Shown here one piece after another: positions 8,341 through 17,499 of a stretch of 64,000 nt of DNA (the stretch's first letter is position 1; every line of letters begins with the position of its first letter). Location: positions 124,001 through 188,000 of the forward strand of contig JBCBBJ010000002.1 in the NCBI GenBank assembly GCA_038531745.1, written 5' to 3'. A program made the translations under genes and the position numbers. The notes under the pieces are model-generated. The model made no database searches. It was not told the DNA's origin and was given only the letters and a program-made list of their open reading frames with translations. The stretch comes from CALLPQ01 sp038531745. Its GTDB lineage: Bacteria > Pseudomonadota > Alphaproteobacteria > Caulobacterales > Parvularculaceae.

Positions 8341-9087
8341 ATGTCATCTATGAGCTTGCGCCCACAGATCTATTGTGAGGCATCAGCGCTCGGCCAACCC
8401 TCTCTGGACGAGCAGGCCGACGCTTTATGTGTGCAGTATAAAGGTCAATCAGCCGAGGAAATTCTCACCGGGGCCGTGCGCGAGAGTTTCGCCGGGCGGA
8501 TTGCCCTTGTCTCTTCCTTTGGGGCCGAGTCTGTGGTTCTGCTCCATCTTATTTCACAGATTGATCCGTATACCCCTGTAATCTTTCTTGATACGGAAAA
8601 ACACTTTGCGCAAACGCTTAGCTATCGGAAAAAACTGGCGGCGCGTTTTGGCCTGAAATCAGTGATTGATATTCACCCTGAAGCAACCGAAAAAGAAGCC
8701 GAGGACCCCGATGGTACCTTATGGCGGCGCGATGCGGACGGATGTTGTTCTTTGCGGAAAGTCCGCCCCCTGAAAAATGCGCTCAGCGCATATGATGCGT
8801 GGATTACCGGGCGCAAACAATTTCACGGGGGCGAGCGCATACAGCTACCTATTTTTGATGCAGCTGAACCGCATATCAAGGTTAATCCGCTGGTCACCTG
8901 GACGCCTGATGATGTGGCAACCTACATAAAGCTGCATGATCTGCCGCCACATCCCCTTGTGGCGCAGGGGTATCCCTCCATCGGCTGCTGGCCGTGTACC
9001 CACCCGGTAACCGCGGGCGAGGATGCGCGGGCCGGGCGTTGGCGCGGGGCGGCAAAGACAGAATGCGGTATTCATGGGCGCGACTAG
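8341..9087 (+). CDS. cysH: adenylyl-sulfate reductase, 4Fe-4S CysH type
   Basis: CysH reduces activated sulfate to sulfite with thioredoxin or glutathione. The 248-residue protein shows the PP-loop nucleotide motif SSFGAES (58-64), the paired cluster cysteines C135-C136 (DGCCSLRK) and C216-C219 (GCWPCT), and the reactive C-terminal cysteine in ECGIHG (C242). Four cluster cysteines mark the APS-reducing, iron-sulfur form common outside the enterics. It is the last gene of the operon, 37 bases after the DUF934 gene. ATP sulfurylase genes (cysD, cysN) are not in the window, so the activation step is encoded elsewhere. Confidence 0.94.
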   Translation: MSSMSLRPQIYCEASALGQPSLDEQADALCVQYKGQSAEEILTGAVRESFAGRIALVSSFGAESVVLLHLISQIDPYTPVIFLDTEKHFAQTLSYRKKLAARFGLKSVIDIHPEATEKEAEDPDGTLWRRDADGCCSLRKVRPLKNALSAYDAWITGRKQFHGGERIQLPIFDAAEPHIKVNPLVTWTPDDVATYIKLHDLPPHPLVAQGYPSIGCWPCTHPVTAGEDARAGRWRGAAKTECGIHGRD

Positions 9088-9159
9088 GGCCCGAGCCGAT
9101 TGCCCGGGCATAATTGACCCTTGCTGGTTTTCTGGCCTTTGATCCGCTAGGACGAAACC

Positions 9160-9927
9160 ATGTCGATGGATACCACGCCTCCCCCTGAACGCGCCGCCGC
9201 TGATCCGCAGCCGGCGAGCGATCTTGTGGTGGTGGGCGACAACCAAACCTTATGGCAGCGCATTCAGGCCGGCATTGATGAAGCGCGTCGCCGCACACTT
9301 GGCGTTTTTCTCGATGCCCTCGCCCAACGCAAAGCCCGCCGCGACGAGGCAGCTTTTTCCATCGCGCTAATCGCCCTATCGGCAAAAATGGCGAAAGCTG
9401 ACGGTGTCGTTACCGATGATGAAGTTGCCGCGTTCCGCGATTTCTTTAGCTATCCCGCTGAGCAGGAAAGCAAAGTGCTGATGCTGTATCAATTGGCGCA
9501 GCAAGATGTTGCTGGCTACGAGCTTTATCTTACCCGGGTTGCCAAATTGTATGACGGTCAGTGCCCGGTTCTCGAAGATGTGCTCGATTGCCTGTTTTAC
9601 GTGGCGATGGCGGACGGCGTCGCGCACCCTGCAGAAATTCAGTTTCTCGACCAAGCTGCCGCTATCTTTGATATGAAGCCCACGGCCTATCGCCGGCTAA
9701 AGGCGCTCCATCTGGGTATTGGGGATGATGACCCGTGGCTTGTCCTCGGCCTAAAACCGGGGCTTTCACCAACGGCGTTGAAAAAGGCCTACCACGCCCT
9801 GGTGAAAGAAAATCATCCGGATGCCCTGGTGGCTCGCGGCGTGCCCATCGACCTGATCAAAATTGCCGAAAGCCGCATGGCAGCGATCAATGCCGCCTAT
9901 GAGAAAATACTCGTCGAAGGGGTCTGA
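9160..9927 (+). CDS. TerB and J-domain protein (DjlA-like)
   Basis: This 255-residue soluble protein has two recognisable parts: an all-helical TerB-like domain (about 60-185), with the acidic repeats AKADGVVTDDE and AMADGVAHPAE, and a C-terminal J domain (about 190-255) with the DnaK-contacting HPD in KENHPDAL. This is the DjlA layout, but the N-terminal membrane helix of enterobacterial DjlA is missing and replaced by a Pro/Ala-rich lead, so it is probably cytosolic. It likely recruits DnaK to a specific client. It follows cysH by 72 bases on the same strand; whether they share a transcript is unclear. Confidence 0.85.
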   Translation: MSMDTTPPPERAAADPQPASDLVVVGDNQTLWQRIQAGIDEARRRTLGVFLDALAQRKARRDEAAFSIALIALSAKMAKADGVVTDDEVAAFRDFFSYPAEQESKVLMLYQLAQQDVAGYELYLTRVAKLYDGQCPVLEDVLDCLFYVAMADGVAHPAEIQFLDQAAAIFDMKPTAYRRLKALHLGIGDDDPWLVLGLKPGLSPTALKKAYHALVKENHPDALVARGVPIDLIKIAESRMAAINAAYEKILVEGV

Positions 9928-10046
9928 GCGGTTTGAAAAGCCCTTGGTTCCACAGCGCAGCGGTGCGTACGCTCATGGCGTTGGCTCGCAAGCTGTGCTA
10001 CGGATGACGGGTTGCGTAAAGGTCAAATCAATGAGGAAACACAAAG

Positions 10047-10310
10047 ATGAAATATTTTGCCTTTGCCGCTGCGGGTCTTGCCGGCCTTGCCTTGTGGATG
10101 GTTAGCGCGAATGCCAATGAGGAATTTCTAGCCTCCTGTGAGGCGTATGTTGAGGCCCATGGTTCGGATGTAAATTGCGAATGCCTGAACGAGGCGGCTC
10201 AAGCCGATCCGTCGCTTTACGAGGAATTTGCAAAGGTGTCACAGCCCGAAGATGCAGCAAACATGTCGGAAGCCGCCCAGGAAGTTGTTGCCCAGTGCGC
10301 CGCTGAATAG
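10047..10310 (+). CDS. small secreted cysteine-containing protein
   Basis: I do not recognise this 87-residue protein. It has a clear signal peptide (MKYFAFAAAGLAGLALWMVSANA, cleaved near residue 23). The mature acidic part of about 64 residues carries four cysteines: CEAYVEAH, then NCECLNEA, then a last one three residues before the end. This suggests two disulfides in the periplasm. The start at 10047 follows GAGGAAAC at about 10032. The gene ends just before a strong terminator. It stands alone between the DjlA-like gene and a convergent M23 peptidase. Confidence 0.72.
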   Translation: MKYFAFAAAGLAGLALWMVSANANEEFLASCEAYVEAHGSDVNCECLNEAAQADPSLYEEFAKVSQPEDAANMSEAAQEVVAQCAAE

Positions 10311-10334
10311 GCTCCCAACACCGATAATCATTAT

Positions 10335-10367
10335 AAGGAGCGCTACCTGTATCAGCGCTCCTTTTTT
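10335..10367 (+). terminator. intrinsic terminator
   Basis: AAGGAGCGCT and AGCGCTCCTT form a ten-pair stem around a nine-base loop, followed by six T at 10362-10367. It ends the plus-strand transcript of the small secreted protein. Its T-run also contains the stop codon of the convergent M23 gene. Confidence 0.9.
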
Positions 10368-11241
10368 ATAGGGCGTGAAGATCGATAGGTTTCAACCCAA
10401 ATGACTTTTTCGGGGTATTGTAGTCGCCTTCTAAAACCTCAAAATGCAGATGCTTTGGTATTTTAAAGCCGGCCGTCTGACCCATGGGCCCCAAGGCAAA
10501 ACCGATGGGCACCGCAGCACCCACCACAACCCCGTCAGAAAACTTGGCCAGATGCGCGTAGCGGGTAAACACCCCGTCCCCATGGTTTAGCAAGACCGTA
10601 AAGCCGTAATCATCGCGATAGTCAGCCTCAACAATCTGGCCATCGGCGGCAGCGAAAATGGTGCCACCATTTTTACTGAAATAATCGACCCCTTTATGCA
10701 TTTTTCCATGCCGCCGACCAAACCCGGAGGAAAGACAAGCCGTCCGTACAGGCATCATTGCCATGGTGATGCCTTTATAACTCACCAACTGACGATAGGT
10801 TTTCACATGGGCGTGGCTATCCACCGGCGGGGCGTTAGAAATGCTCTTCATTTTGCAAAGCGTCAAAAAAGGCGCTAATCCGTTAGCGGATAATATTTCC
10901 TCTACGGGGGAAATGGGAGCGGGGGCCACGCGCCCTTTGGTTGCATTCAAGGTCACAAACTCACCGCCTGTTGCGGCGTCTTTGGCGATCTCAGCAACAA
11001 CGCCGTCCACGGGCCGCTGATTGTCCACATGCCCGTCGGTTTCCAGATCATCCAGCACAAGCTCGCGCGCTCGTAAGGCATCGCGGATCATATCGCCTGA
11101 CGCCAACACCAGCTTATCAGTGGTTTCAATGACAACCGTGGGGGCACGGTAGGTTGCCCCAATCGCCCAGCCAATCAATCCGCAGGTGAGCGTATATAAA
11201 ATGCGAAATATCAATCCCATAGACACCGCCACGCTTTTCAC
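10366..11241 (-). CDS. M23-family peptidase (LytM-like)
   Basis: This is probably a periplasmic murein hydrolase, or an activator of one. The 291-residue protein starts with a membrane helix (ILYTLTCGLIGWAIGA). A linker follows, then a C-terminal LytM domain (about 165-291). That domain shows the zinc-site pattern SSGFGRRHGKMHKGVDY, giving His and Asp, and the final HLHFEV. Both metal-binding pieces are intact, so it may be enzymatically active and not a degenerate EnvC-type activator. It is convergent with the small secreted protein, and the TerB gene lies about 130 bases upstream on the same strand. Confidence 0.87.
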   Translation of the reverse strand: MKSVAVSMGLIFRILYTLTCGLIGWAIGATYRAPTVVIETTDKLVLASGDMIRDALRARELVLDDLETDGHVDNQRPVDGVVAEIAKDAATGGEFVTLNATKGRVAPAPISPVEEILSANGLAPFLTLCKMKSISNAPPVDSHAHVKTYRQLVSYKGITMAMMPVRTACLSSGFGRRHGKMHKGVDYFSKNGGTIFAAADGQIVEADYRDDYGFTVLLNHGDGVFTRYAHLAKFSDGVVVGAAVPIGFALGPMGQTAGFKIPKHLHFEVLEGDYNTPKKSFGLKPIDLHAL

Positions 11242-11372
11242 CTAGAGCGTACACGGAAAAAGCCACCCAGGCAAAATGAGCGCAAAACGCGAGCAGACCA
11301 GGCGAAACCCAACCCAAAGGCGAGGCCATAGAGTGCTTCTTCATAAAGCTCAATTCACCGCTTTTACGGACA

Positions 11373-11807
11373 TCATGCTTCAATGGTCAGGGTCATGTGC
11401 CGGGCGCGGGCGGCATGTTCTATGGCGGCGGCGCCATCGTCGGGCACATCCAGCTGATTACGGATCAATTCCAAAACACGAATTTCGGTCATGTCGAGAT
11501 TTTCATCCGCAGTCACCACATCAACAACTGCCGCATAAGCCGTTTCGGCCAGGTGCGCCGGCAATGCCCCATGGGCAGCGGTCAGCACTTTATGGAGGCC
11601 ATCTTCGGAGGCCATTAACTTACCGCACGCTTCTGCCGTTTCCACGAGCGTTTGCTCATCATTGCTATCAAAAAGCGGAAAGGAGCGCACGACTCTGCCG
11701 ATTGTCCGCAACTCCTCCGAAGAGATTGCCCCGTCAGCGGCCGAGGTCATCACCATAAGATAGATAATGGCTTCCTGAGCCGTCAGTAAAGGAACGCTTT
11801 CTGCCAT
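11373..11807 (-). CDS. TerB-family protein
   Basis: This 144-residue all-helical protein matches the TerB (tellurite-resistance B) fold. Two acidic repeats (TSAADGAISSEEL near residue 20 and VTADENLDMTEIRVLELI near residue 98) would form the typical metal-binding surface. No other ter genes are present, so it is better read as a general TerB-domain protein linked to the cell envelope than as tellurite resistance. It is transcribed just upstream of the M23 peptidase gene and lies within 2 kb of the TerB-J gene at 9160. A clear function cannot be given. Confidence 0.82.
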   Translation of the reverse strand: MAESVPLLTAQEAIIYLMVMTSAADGAISSEELRTIGRVVRSFPLFDSNDEQTLVETAEACGKLMASEDGLHKVLTAAHGALPAHLAETAYAAVVDVVTADENLDMTEIRVLELIRNQLDVPDDGAAAIEHAARARHMTLTIEA

Positions 11808-12028
11808 GGGCCTATCTCCTATTGATGCCCACGCACGCTAAGCCATCCAGTACAAAATCTGAATGCAAAAATGACGACCGGGCTGATCTTTCTTTGTGCA
11901 CTTGCTTTGCGCTCTCGTGAGGGCATCAGCGTCTTTGACGCCTGCGCCGCGACGCCGTAGAACACGCCTCCTTGCCCACCGCTGCCTTGCCCCCCAAAGG
12001 CAGTGCCAACCTCACCCGGACTATTCCC

Positions 12029-13624
12029 ATGAACCTGAATGCCCCCTTGCCCGCCGCCATCGCAGACAATGCCAAATCCTGGCCGTTCGCGGAGGCGCGG
12101 GCGCTGATCAAACGGCTCGACAAAATCAAGAAAACCGAGGGCCCGGTGGTTTTTGAAACAGGGTATGGTCCCTCCGGATTGCCGCATCTTGGTACCTTTG
12201 GGGAGGTTGCACGCACCACCATGGTCCGCCGCTCTTTTGAGGCGCTCACCGGCCGCCCCACCCGGTTGATCGCCTTTTCCGACGACCTTGATGGCATGCG
12301 CAAGGTGCCGCCAACGGTGCCCAACCCTGAAAAACTTGAGCCGTTCTTGCAGCGCCCGCTGACGGATGTGCCCGACCCGTTTGGCACCCATGATAGTTTC
12401 GCCGCACACAACAATGCGCTCTTGTGCAAATTTCTCGACCAGTTTGGCTTCGATTATGAATTCATGTCGTCTACTGATCAATATCGCAGCGGCGTCTTCA
12501 ATGCCATGCTGGTGCGCATGCTGGAATGTTATGATGCGGTGATGGATATCATCCTGCCCACATTGGGCGAGGAACGCCGGGCCACCTACTCCCCATTCTT
12601 GCCCATCTCACCCACCACGGGGCAAGTGCTTTATGTGCCCGTTCTTGAACGCGATGCCAAAGCCGGCACCATTGTTTTTGAGGATAGCAATGGCGAAAAA
12701 GTCAAAACCACCGTGGCCGACGGCGCAGTAAAACTGCAATGGAAAGCCGACTGGGCCGGTCGGTGGTTTGCCCTGGGTGTTGACTACGAAATGTCAGGCG
12801 AAGACCTCACCGAATCCGTGCGTCTATCAAACCGCATCGTCAAAGCCCTTGGCACCGAGCCGCCGTCCGGTTTTAACTTCCAACTCTTCCTTGACGAGCA
12901 GGGACAGAAAATCTCCAAAACCAAGGGCAATGGCTTGTCCATCGACGAATGGCTGACCTATGCCTCGCCGGAAAGCCTGTCGCTTTATATGTTTTCCAAT
13001 CCGAAAAAAGCAAAGAAACTCTATTTCGATATTATCCCGAAGACAGCTGATGAATATCTGGCCCATCTTGATCGGTATACGGACCAAGTGAATAGCGATA
13101 CACCGGCAAAGGCGATGGACAATCCCGTGTGGCATATTCATGAGGGGTCGCCGCCGGCGGCGTTTCCGCCAGTTACCTTTGCCCTATTGCTCAATCTCGT
13201 GAGCGCGGCCAGCGCCTCCGACAAGGATCAACTCTGGGGTTATCTCAAGGTTTACCGACCGGGGGTGTCACCAGAAAATAATCCGCGTCTTGATGAAATG
13301 GTCGGCTATGCCATCAAATACTACGAGAGATTTGTTGCCCCCACAAAAGACTACCGCGCGCCAACCGAACAAGAACGCGCCGGGTTGGAAGACCTGGTAA
13401 CGCGATTGCGCGCCATGCCGGAGACACAGGACGTCGATGCTCTGCAAACAACAGTGTTCGATGCGGGCAAGGCGGTGAGCTATGAGAACCTTCGCCAATG
13501 GTTCAAAGGCATTTACGAGGTCTGTTTTGGCCAGTCAGAGGGCCCGCGGATGGGCAACTTCATTGCCATTTACGGGGTCAAAAATACCGCAGATATGATC
13601 GAGACGACCCTTGCCAAGGCCTGA
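12029..13624 (+). CDS. lysK: class I lysyl-tRNA synthetase
   Basis: The enzyme charges tRNA-Lys in the cytoplasm. From the start at 12029 it has 531 residues. The class I signatures are visible: the HIGH-like PSGLPHLG (about 48-55) with FETGYGPSG before it, and the KMSKS-like KISKTKGNG (about residue 292). The C-terminal half is the helical anticodon-binding region. The open frame reaches back to 11972, but the first 19 residues look untranslated, and MNLNAPLP is the usual sort of beginning. Class I LysRS is the archaeal form, also standard in many alphaproteobacteria, so this is not in itself a sign of recent transfer. Confidence 0.94.
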   Translation: MNLNAPLPAAIADNAKSWPFAEARALIKRLDKIKKTEGPVVFETGYGPSGLPHLGTFGEVARTTMVRRSFEALTGRPTRLIAFSDDLDGMRKVPPTVPNPEKLEPFLQRPLTDVPDPFGTHDSFAAHNNALLCKFLDQFGFDYEFMSSTDQYRSGVFNAMLVRMLECYDAVMDIILPTLGEERRATYSPFLPISPTTGQVLYVPVLERDAKAGTIVFEDSNGEKVKTTVADGAVKLQWKADWAGRWFALGVDYEMSGEDLTESVRLSNRIVKALGTEPPSGFNFQLFLDEQGQKISKTKGNGLSIDEWLTYASPESLSLYMFSNPKKAKKLYFDIIPKTADEYLAHLDRYTDQVNSDTPAKAMDNPVWHIHEGSPPAAFPPVTFALLLNLVSAASASDKDQLWGYLKVYRPGVSPENNPRLDEMVGYAIKYYERFVAPTKDYRAPTEQERAGLEDLVTRLRAMPETQDVDALQTTVFDAGKAVSYENLRQWFKGIYEVCFGQSEGPRMGNFIAIYGVKNTADMIETTLAKA

Positions 13625-13794
13625 GCAGACCGCTCCGCACCACTCTGTGGAAAACAAAATTTATCGACTAAAAAGCATGGCTTACCGGCGAAAGGCGCAA
13701 ATGGTGCACTGGCGCGAACAGGTTCCGCGCCCAGATTGCTTTCATTTTTATGACAGTCGGTTAGACAAGGCGTGCGCTATGGACCGGAAGTGAC

Positions 13795-13893
13795 GTGCTC
13801 GGAACCGTTAAAAACCTATCGATCGTTCTTGCCGGTATTGCGTGCGGCGCGGGGTTTATGATGTTGGCGTGCGTGCTCACCGCTTCGTTGTAG
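13795..13893 (+). CDS. possible 32-residue membrane peptide
   Basis: A GTG start with GGAAG about eight bases before it opens a frame of 32 residues with one hydrophobic segment (LSIVLAGIACGAGFMMLACVLTASL, residues 8-32). The composition resembles small single-helix membrane proteins. There is no homology I can name, and chance is a real alternative. It is the only coding candidate in the 339-base gap between lysK and the convergent metH; I see no RNA gene and no clear terminator there. Confidence 0.25.
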   Translation: MLGTVKNLSIVLAGIACGAGFMMLACVLTASL

Positions 13894-13963
13894 ACGATAA
13901 AGTCGAAAATCTCTGCGCGGGCCGCCCACCCTTAAAGACTAAAACGGAATAATTGCGCCAGGG

Positions 13964-16615
13964 CTAAGCGTCAGGATCATAATTCAAGTTCGGCTGCAGC
14001 CATTTCTCGGCTTCTGCAACTGCCATATCCTTGCGCCGTGCATAATCCTCCACCTGATCCTTTTCGATCTTGCCCACACCAAAATACAACGCGTCCGGGT
14101 GAGAAAAATATAATCCGCTCACCGATGAGGGCGGCGTCATAGCAAAACTTTCCGTGAGCCCCATACCGGCATTATCCGTTGCATTGAGCAAATGAAAAAG
14201 CGTCGCCTTTTCGGTATGATCCGGTTGGGCCGGATAGCCGGGCGCTGGGCGAATACCCTGATAATCCTCACTGATCAGTGTTTCAATATCGCTTATCTCA
14301 CCCGCCTCAAAGGCCCAGAATTCCCGGCGCACCACTTCATGCAACTGTTCCGCAAACGCCTCGGCCAACCGGTCGGCCAGTGCCTTTGCCATAATGGATG
14401 AGTAATTATCCTCGGCCTTATCGTAGCGATTAGCCAACGCTTCCTCGCCAATACCGGCAGTAACGGCAAACGCCCCCACATAATCAGGGCATCCACTATC
14501 ATGCGGGGCAACAAAGTCCGCAATGCACATATTGGCGGCACCCGATCGTTTCGACATCTGCTGGCGCAGTCCGAACAGGCGGGTTAGTTCGGTCGTACGG
14601 CTCTCATCTGTATAAAGAACAATATCGTCGCCATCACTTTGCGCTGGCCAGAACCCACAAACACCATGGGCGGTGAGTTGCCTTTCCTCGACAATGGTTT
14701 TGAGCATTGCTTGGGCATCGTCAAACAGCGGTCGTGCCGCCTCACCCACGACTTTATCGTCAAGGAGGGCGGGATATTTACCGTGCAAATCCCACGATGC
14801 AAAAAATGGCGTCCAATCAATATATCGCGCTAAGGTGGCCAAATCATAATCGCGGAGAACTTTCGTCCCTATAAATGTTGGCTTTGGCGGCACGTAGGAT
14901 TGCCAGTCTATTTTCAGGCGGTTTTCACGCGCCTTTGCGATGGGAAGACGGGGGCTGCGGTCACGGCCGGCCTCGAATTTTGTTTTGATACCGGCATAGT
15001 CGCCTTTGATCTTATCCAGATAATCCGTTCGCTGTTCTTCTGAAATCAAGGTCGCAGCAACGCCAACCGCACGGCTGGCATCGGTCACATAAACAACACC
15101 ATGGTCATAGTTAGGGGCAATCTTCACGGCCGTGTGGGCGATTGATGTTGTGGCCCCGCCGATGAGGAGCGGAACGGTAAACCCTTGGCGCTGCATCTCT
15201 GCGGCCACGTGGCGCATTTCATCAAGGCTTGGCGTGATCAGGCCCGATAAACCGATAATATCAACGTCATGTTTTTTTGCTTCTTCCAGGATGGTCGCCG
15301 TTGGCACCATGACACCAATATCGATCACCTCATAATTGTTACACTGAAGAACAACGCCAACGATATTTTTGCCAATATCATGGACATCGCCCTTCACAGT
15401 TGCCATCAGGATTTTGCCAGCAGGTTTGCCTTGCTCCAAGCCCTGTTCCTCTTTTTCCTTTTCCATAAAGGGGGTCAGGTGAGCCACAGCCTGTTTCATC
15501 ACGCGGGCTGATTTCACCACTTGCGGCAGAAACATTTTCCCTGATCCAAACAGGTCACCAACGATGTTCATACCGTCCATCAACGGCCCTTCAATCACAT
15601 GGAGCGGGCGCCCCAGTTTCTGGCGTGCTTCTTCAGTATCATCGATAATATAGTCCGTAATGCCCTTAATCAGCGCATGGGACAAGCGCTGTTCCACCGG
15701 ATTTTCGCGCCAGCTTAAATCCTCGGTGCGTTTTTGTCCGGCTTCACCGCGATAACCCTCCGCAATATCAAGAAGGCGCTCAGTCGCATCAGCCCGGCGG
15801 TTCAGGATCACATCTTCGACCGGGTCACGCAGGGCCGGAGGGATCTCATCGTAAATCGCCAACTGGCCAGCATTGACGATACCCATATCCATACCGGCTT
15901 TGATGGCATGGTATAAAAAAACCGAATGCATCGCCTCGCGCACCGGCTCATTGCCCCGAAAGGAAAACGAGATGTTGGAAACACCGCCCGACACACGCGC
16001 ATGGGGCAGGTTTTCCTTGATGAAAGCCGCCGCATTAATAAAATCCACCGCGTAATTATCATGCTCCTCAATTCCGGTTGCCACGGCGAAAATATTCGGA
16101 TCAAAGATAATGTCTTCGGGGGGAAAGCCAATTTCCTCCGTGAGAAGACGATAGGAACGTGCGCAAATTTCGTTTTTGCGGGCGGCAGTATCAGCCTGAC
16201 CATCCTCATCAAAAGCCATCACGACAGCTGCCGCACCGTAACGCATGATGGTCCGGGCCTGCGCCAGGAATGGCTCTTCGCCTTCTTTCAATGAGATGGA
16301 GTTTACAACTGCCTTGCCTTGCACATTTTTTAACCCCTCAACGATGACCTCCCACTTGGAGCTGTCGATCATGATCGGTACACGGCAGATATCGGGTTCA
16401 CTGGCAATCAAGCGCAAGAAGGTGCGCATGGCGTAGACGCCATCAAGCATGCCCTCGTCCATATTCACGTCAATAATCTGGGCGCCATTTTCCACTTGCT
16501 GACGGGCCACCGCGAGGGCCTCATCGTAATTTTCACTTTTGATCAGCTTTCGGAACCGCGCGGAGCCGGTTACATTTGTCCGCTCTCCGATATTAATGAA
16601 TGTCGTCTGCGTCAC
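13964..16615 (-). CDS. metH: cobalamin-dependent methionine synthase without homocysteine module
   Basis: MetH moves a methyl group from methyltetrahydrofolate to homocysteine through cobalamin. This 883-residue protein starts at the pterin-binding domain (FINIGERTNVTGSARF, residues 6-21). It continues with the helical cap and the cobalamin domain (D410-x-H412-x-x-G415 in GDVHDIGKN), and ends with the SAM-dependent reactivation domain (GIRPAPGYPAQPDHTEK). The N-terminal homocysteine/zinc module of about 350 residues is absent, and metF lies directly upstream with a four-base GTGA overlap, so that module is not encoded next door. Split MetH is known in alphaproteobacteria, usually with the missing half adjacent. 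The gene starts with GTG and is the last of its operon. Confidence 0.93.
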   Translation of the reverse strand: MTQTTFINIGERTNVTGSARFRKLIKSENYDEALAVARQQVENGAQIIDVNMDEGMLDGVYAMRTFLRLIASEPDICRVPIMIDSSKWEVIVEGLKNVQGKAVVNSISLKEGEEPFLAQARTIMRYGAAAVVMAFDEDGQADTAARKNEICARSYRLLTEEIGFPPEDIIFDPNIFAVATGIEEHDNYAVDFINAAAFIKENLPHARVSGGVSNISFSFRGNEPVREAMHSVFLYHAIKAGMDMGIVNAGQLAIYDEIPPALRDPVEDVILNRRADATERLLDIAEGYRGEAGQKRTEDLSWRENPVEQRLSHALIKGITDYIIDDTEEARQKLGRPLHVIEGPLMDGMNIVGDLFGSGKMFLPQVVKSARVMKQAVAHLTPFMEKEKEEQGLEQGKPAGKILMATVKGDVHDIGKNIVGVVLQCNNYEVIDIGVMVPTATILEEAKKHDVDIIGLSGLITPSLDEMRHVAAEMQRQGFTVPLLIGGATTSIAHTAVKIAPNYDHGVVYVTDASRAVGVAATLISEEQRTDYLDKIKGDYAGIKTKFEAGRDRSPRLPIAKARENRLKIDWQSYVPPKPTFIGTKVLRDYDLATLARYIDWTPFFASWDLHGKYPALLDDKVVGEAARPLFDDAQAMLKTIVEERQLTAHGVCGFWPAQSDGDDIVLYTDESRTTELTRLFGLRQQMSKRSGAANMCIADFVAPHDSGCPDYVGAFAVTAGIGEEALANRYDKAEDNYSSIMAKALADRLAEAFAEQLHEVVRREFWAFEAGEISDIETLISEDYQGIRPAPGYPAQPDHTEKATLFHLLNATDNAGMGLTESFAMTPPSSVSGLYFSHPDALYFGVGKIEKDQVEDYARRKDMAVAEAEKWLQPNLNYDPDA

Positions 16616-17484
16616 GCGGCCTGCTCCAGCTCAGACTTCCGTTTAACGCCAAGCATATGGCACAGGGCGCAAACAAGATCGGCCCGGTTTAGCGTATAAA
16701 AATGAAACGAATTGACGCCCTGGCCCGCAAGATCAAGGCATTGTTCAGCCGCCACGGTGGCCGCCACCAATTGCCGTGTTGCCGGATCATCATCAAGGTT
16801 TTCAAACAGACGCTGAAAACGCACCGGCACGCTGGCCCCGCACATTTGCGCCATCCGCATCAAGGATTTGAAGTTATTGATGGGCATAATGCCGGGCACA
16901 ATCGGGATTGTGATGCCCGCCTTGCGCACGCGATCAACAAATCGGAAGTACACGTCATTATCGTAAAAAAACTGCGTGATGGCGCGGGTTGCACCATGAT
17001 CTATTTTCGCCTTTAGGAGATCAATGTCAGCATCAAAATCAGCACTTTCAGGATGTTTTTCGGGATAGCATCCGACGCTGACCTCAAAGGGTGCAATCGC
17101 CCGGGCACCGCGCGCAAGATCAGCCGCATTTGCATACCCATTATCAAACGGCGTATAGCGCTCGCCAATCCCCTCCGGTGGATCACCGCGGAGCGCCACA
17201 AGATGGCGCACACCCACCCGCCAATAGTCCCGCAAAACTTCGTCAACTTCATCGGTTGTCGCGTTAACGCATGTTAAATGCGCCGCCACGTTGAGCGGTG
17301 TTTCGTTTTTTATGCGCGCCACGGTGTCATGGGTGCGTTCACGTGTTGATCCGCCAGCCCCATAGGTGACCGAAACAAAATCGGGACCAAACGGCATCAG
17401 CTTTTCAATGGACTGCCAGAGAGTATCGCTCATGGCGTCGGTTTTGGGCGGAAAGAACTCGAAAGAGATATGGAAGTCGCTCAT
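16612..17484 (-). CDS. metF: methylenetetrahydrofolate reductase
   Basis: MetF makes the 5-methyltetrahydrofolate used by MetH, with FAD and NADH. The 290-residue length is typical. Visible signatures are SFEFFPPKTDAM near the N-terminus, with the catalytic Glu, SVTYGAGGSTRERT, HLVALRGDPPEG, SVGCYPEKHPES, AITQFFYDN and VPGIMPI. A GTG at 17496 would add four residues, but the ATG at 17484 is preferred because it gives the usual family start and has GAGAG upstream. It lies between the ArsR-methyltransferase gene and metH, overlapping metH by four bases, so the three genes form an operon for the methyl branch of methionine synthesis. Confidence 0.95.
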   Translation of the reverse strand: MSDFHISFEFFPPKTDAMSDTLWQSIEKLMPFGPDFVSVTYGAGGSTRERTHDTVARIKNETPLNVAAHLTCVNATTDEVDEVLRDYWRVGVRHLVALRGDPPEGIGERYTPFDNGYANAADLARGARAIAPFEVSVGCYPEKHPESADFDADIDLLKAKIDHGATRAITQFFYDNDVYFRFVDRVRKAGITIPIVPGIMPINNFKSLMRMAQMCGASVPVRFQRLFENLDDDPATRQLVAATVAAEQCLDLAGQGVNSFHFYTLNRADLVCALCHMLGVKRKSELEQAA

Positions 17485-17499
17485 CTTGGCTCTCACTTT

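Noticed and set aside
11126..11383. Open frame of 85 codons upstream of the M23 gene
   Set aside because: It overlaps the M23 start, ends in it out of frame, and has no ribosome site or domain.
9160..11807. Tellurite-resistance locus based on two TerB-domain genes
   Set aside because: No terC, terD or terZ genes, and one protein is a TerB-J fusion of the DjlA kind.
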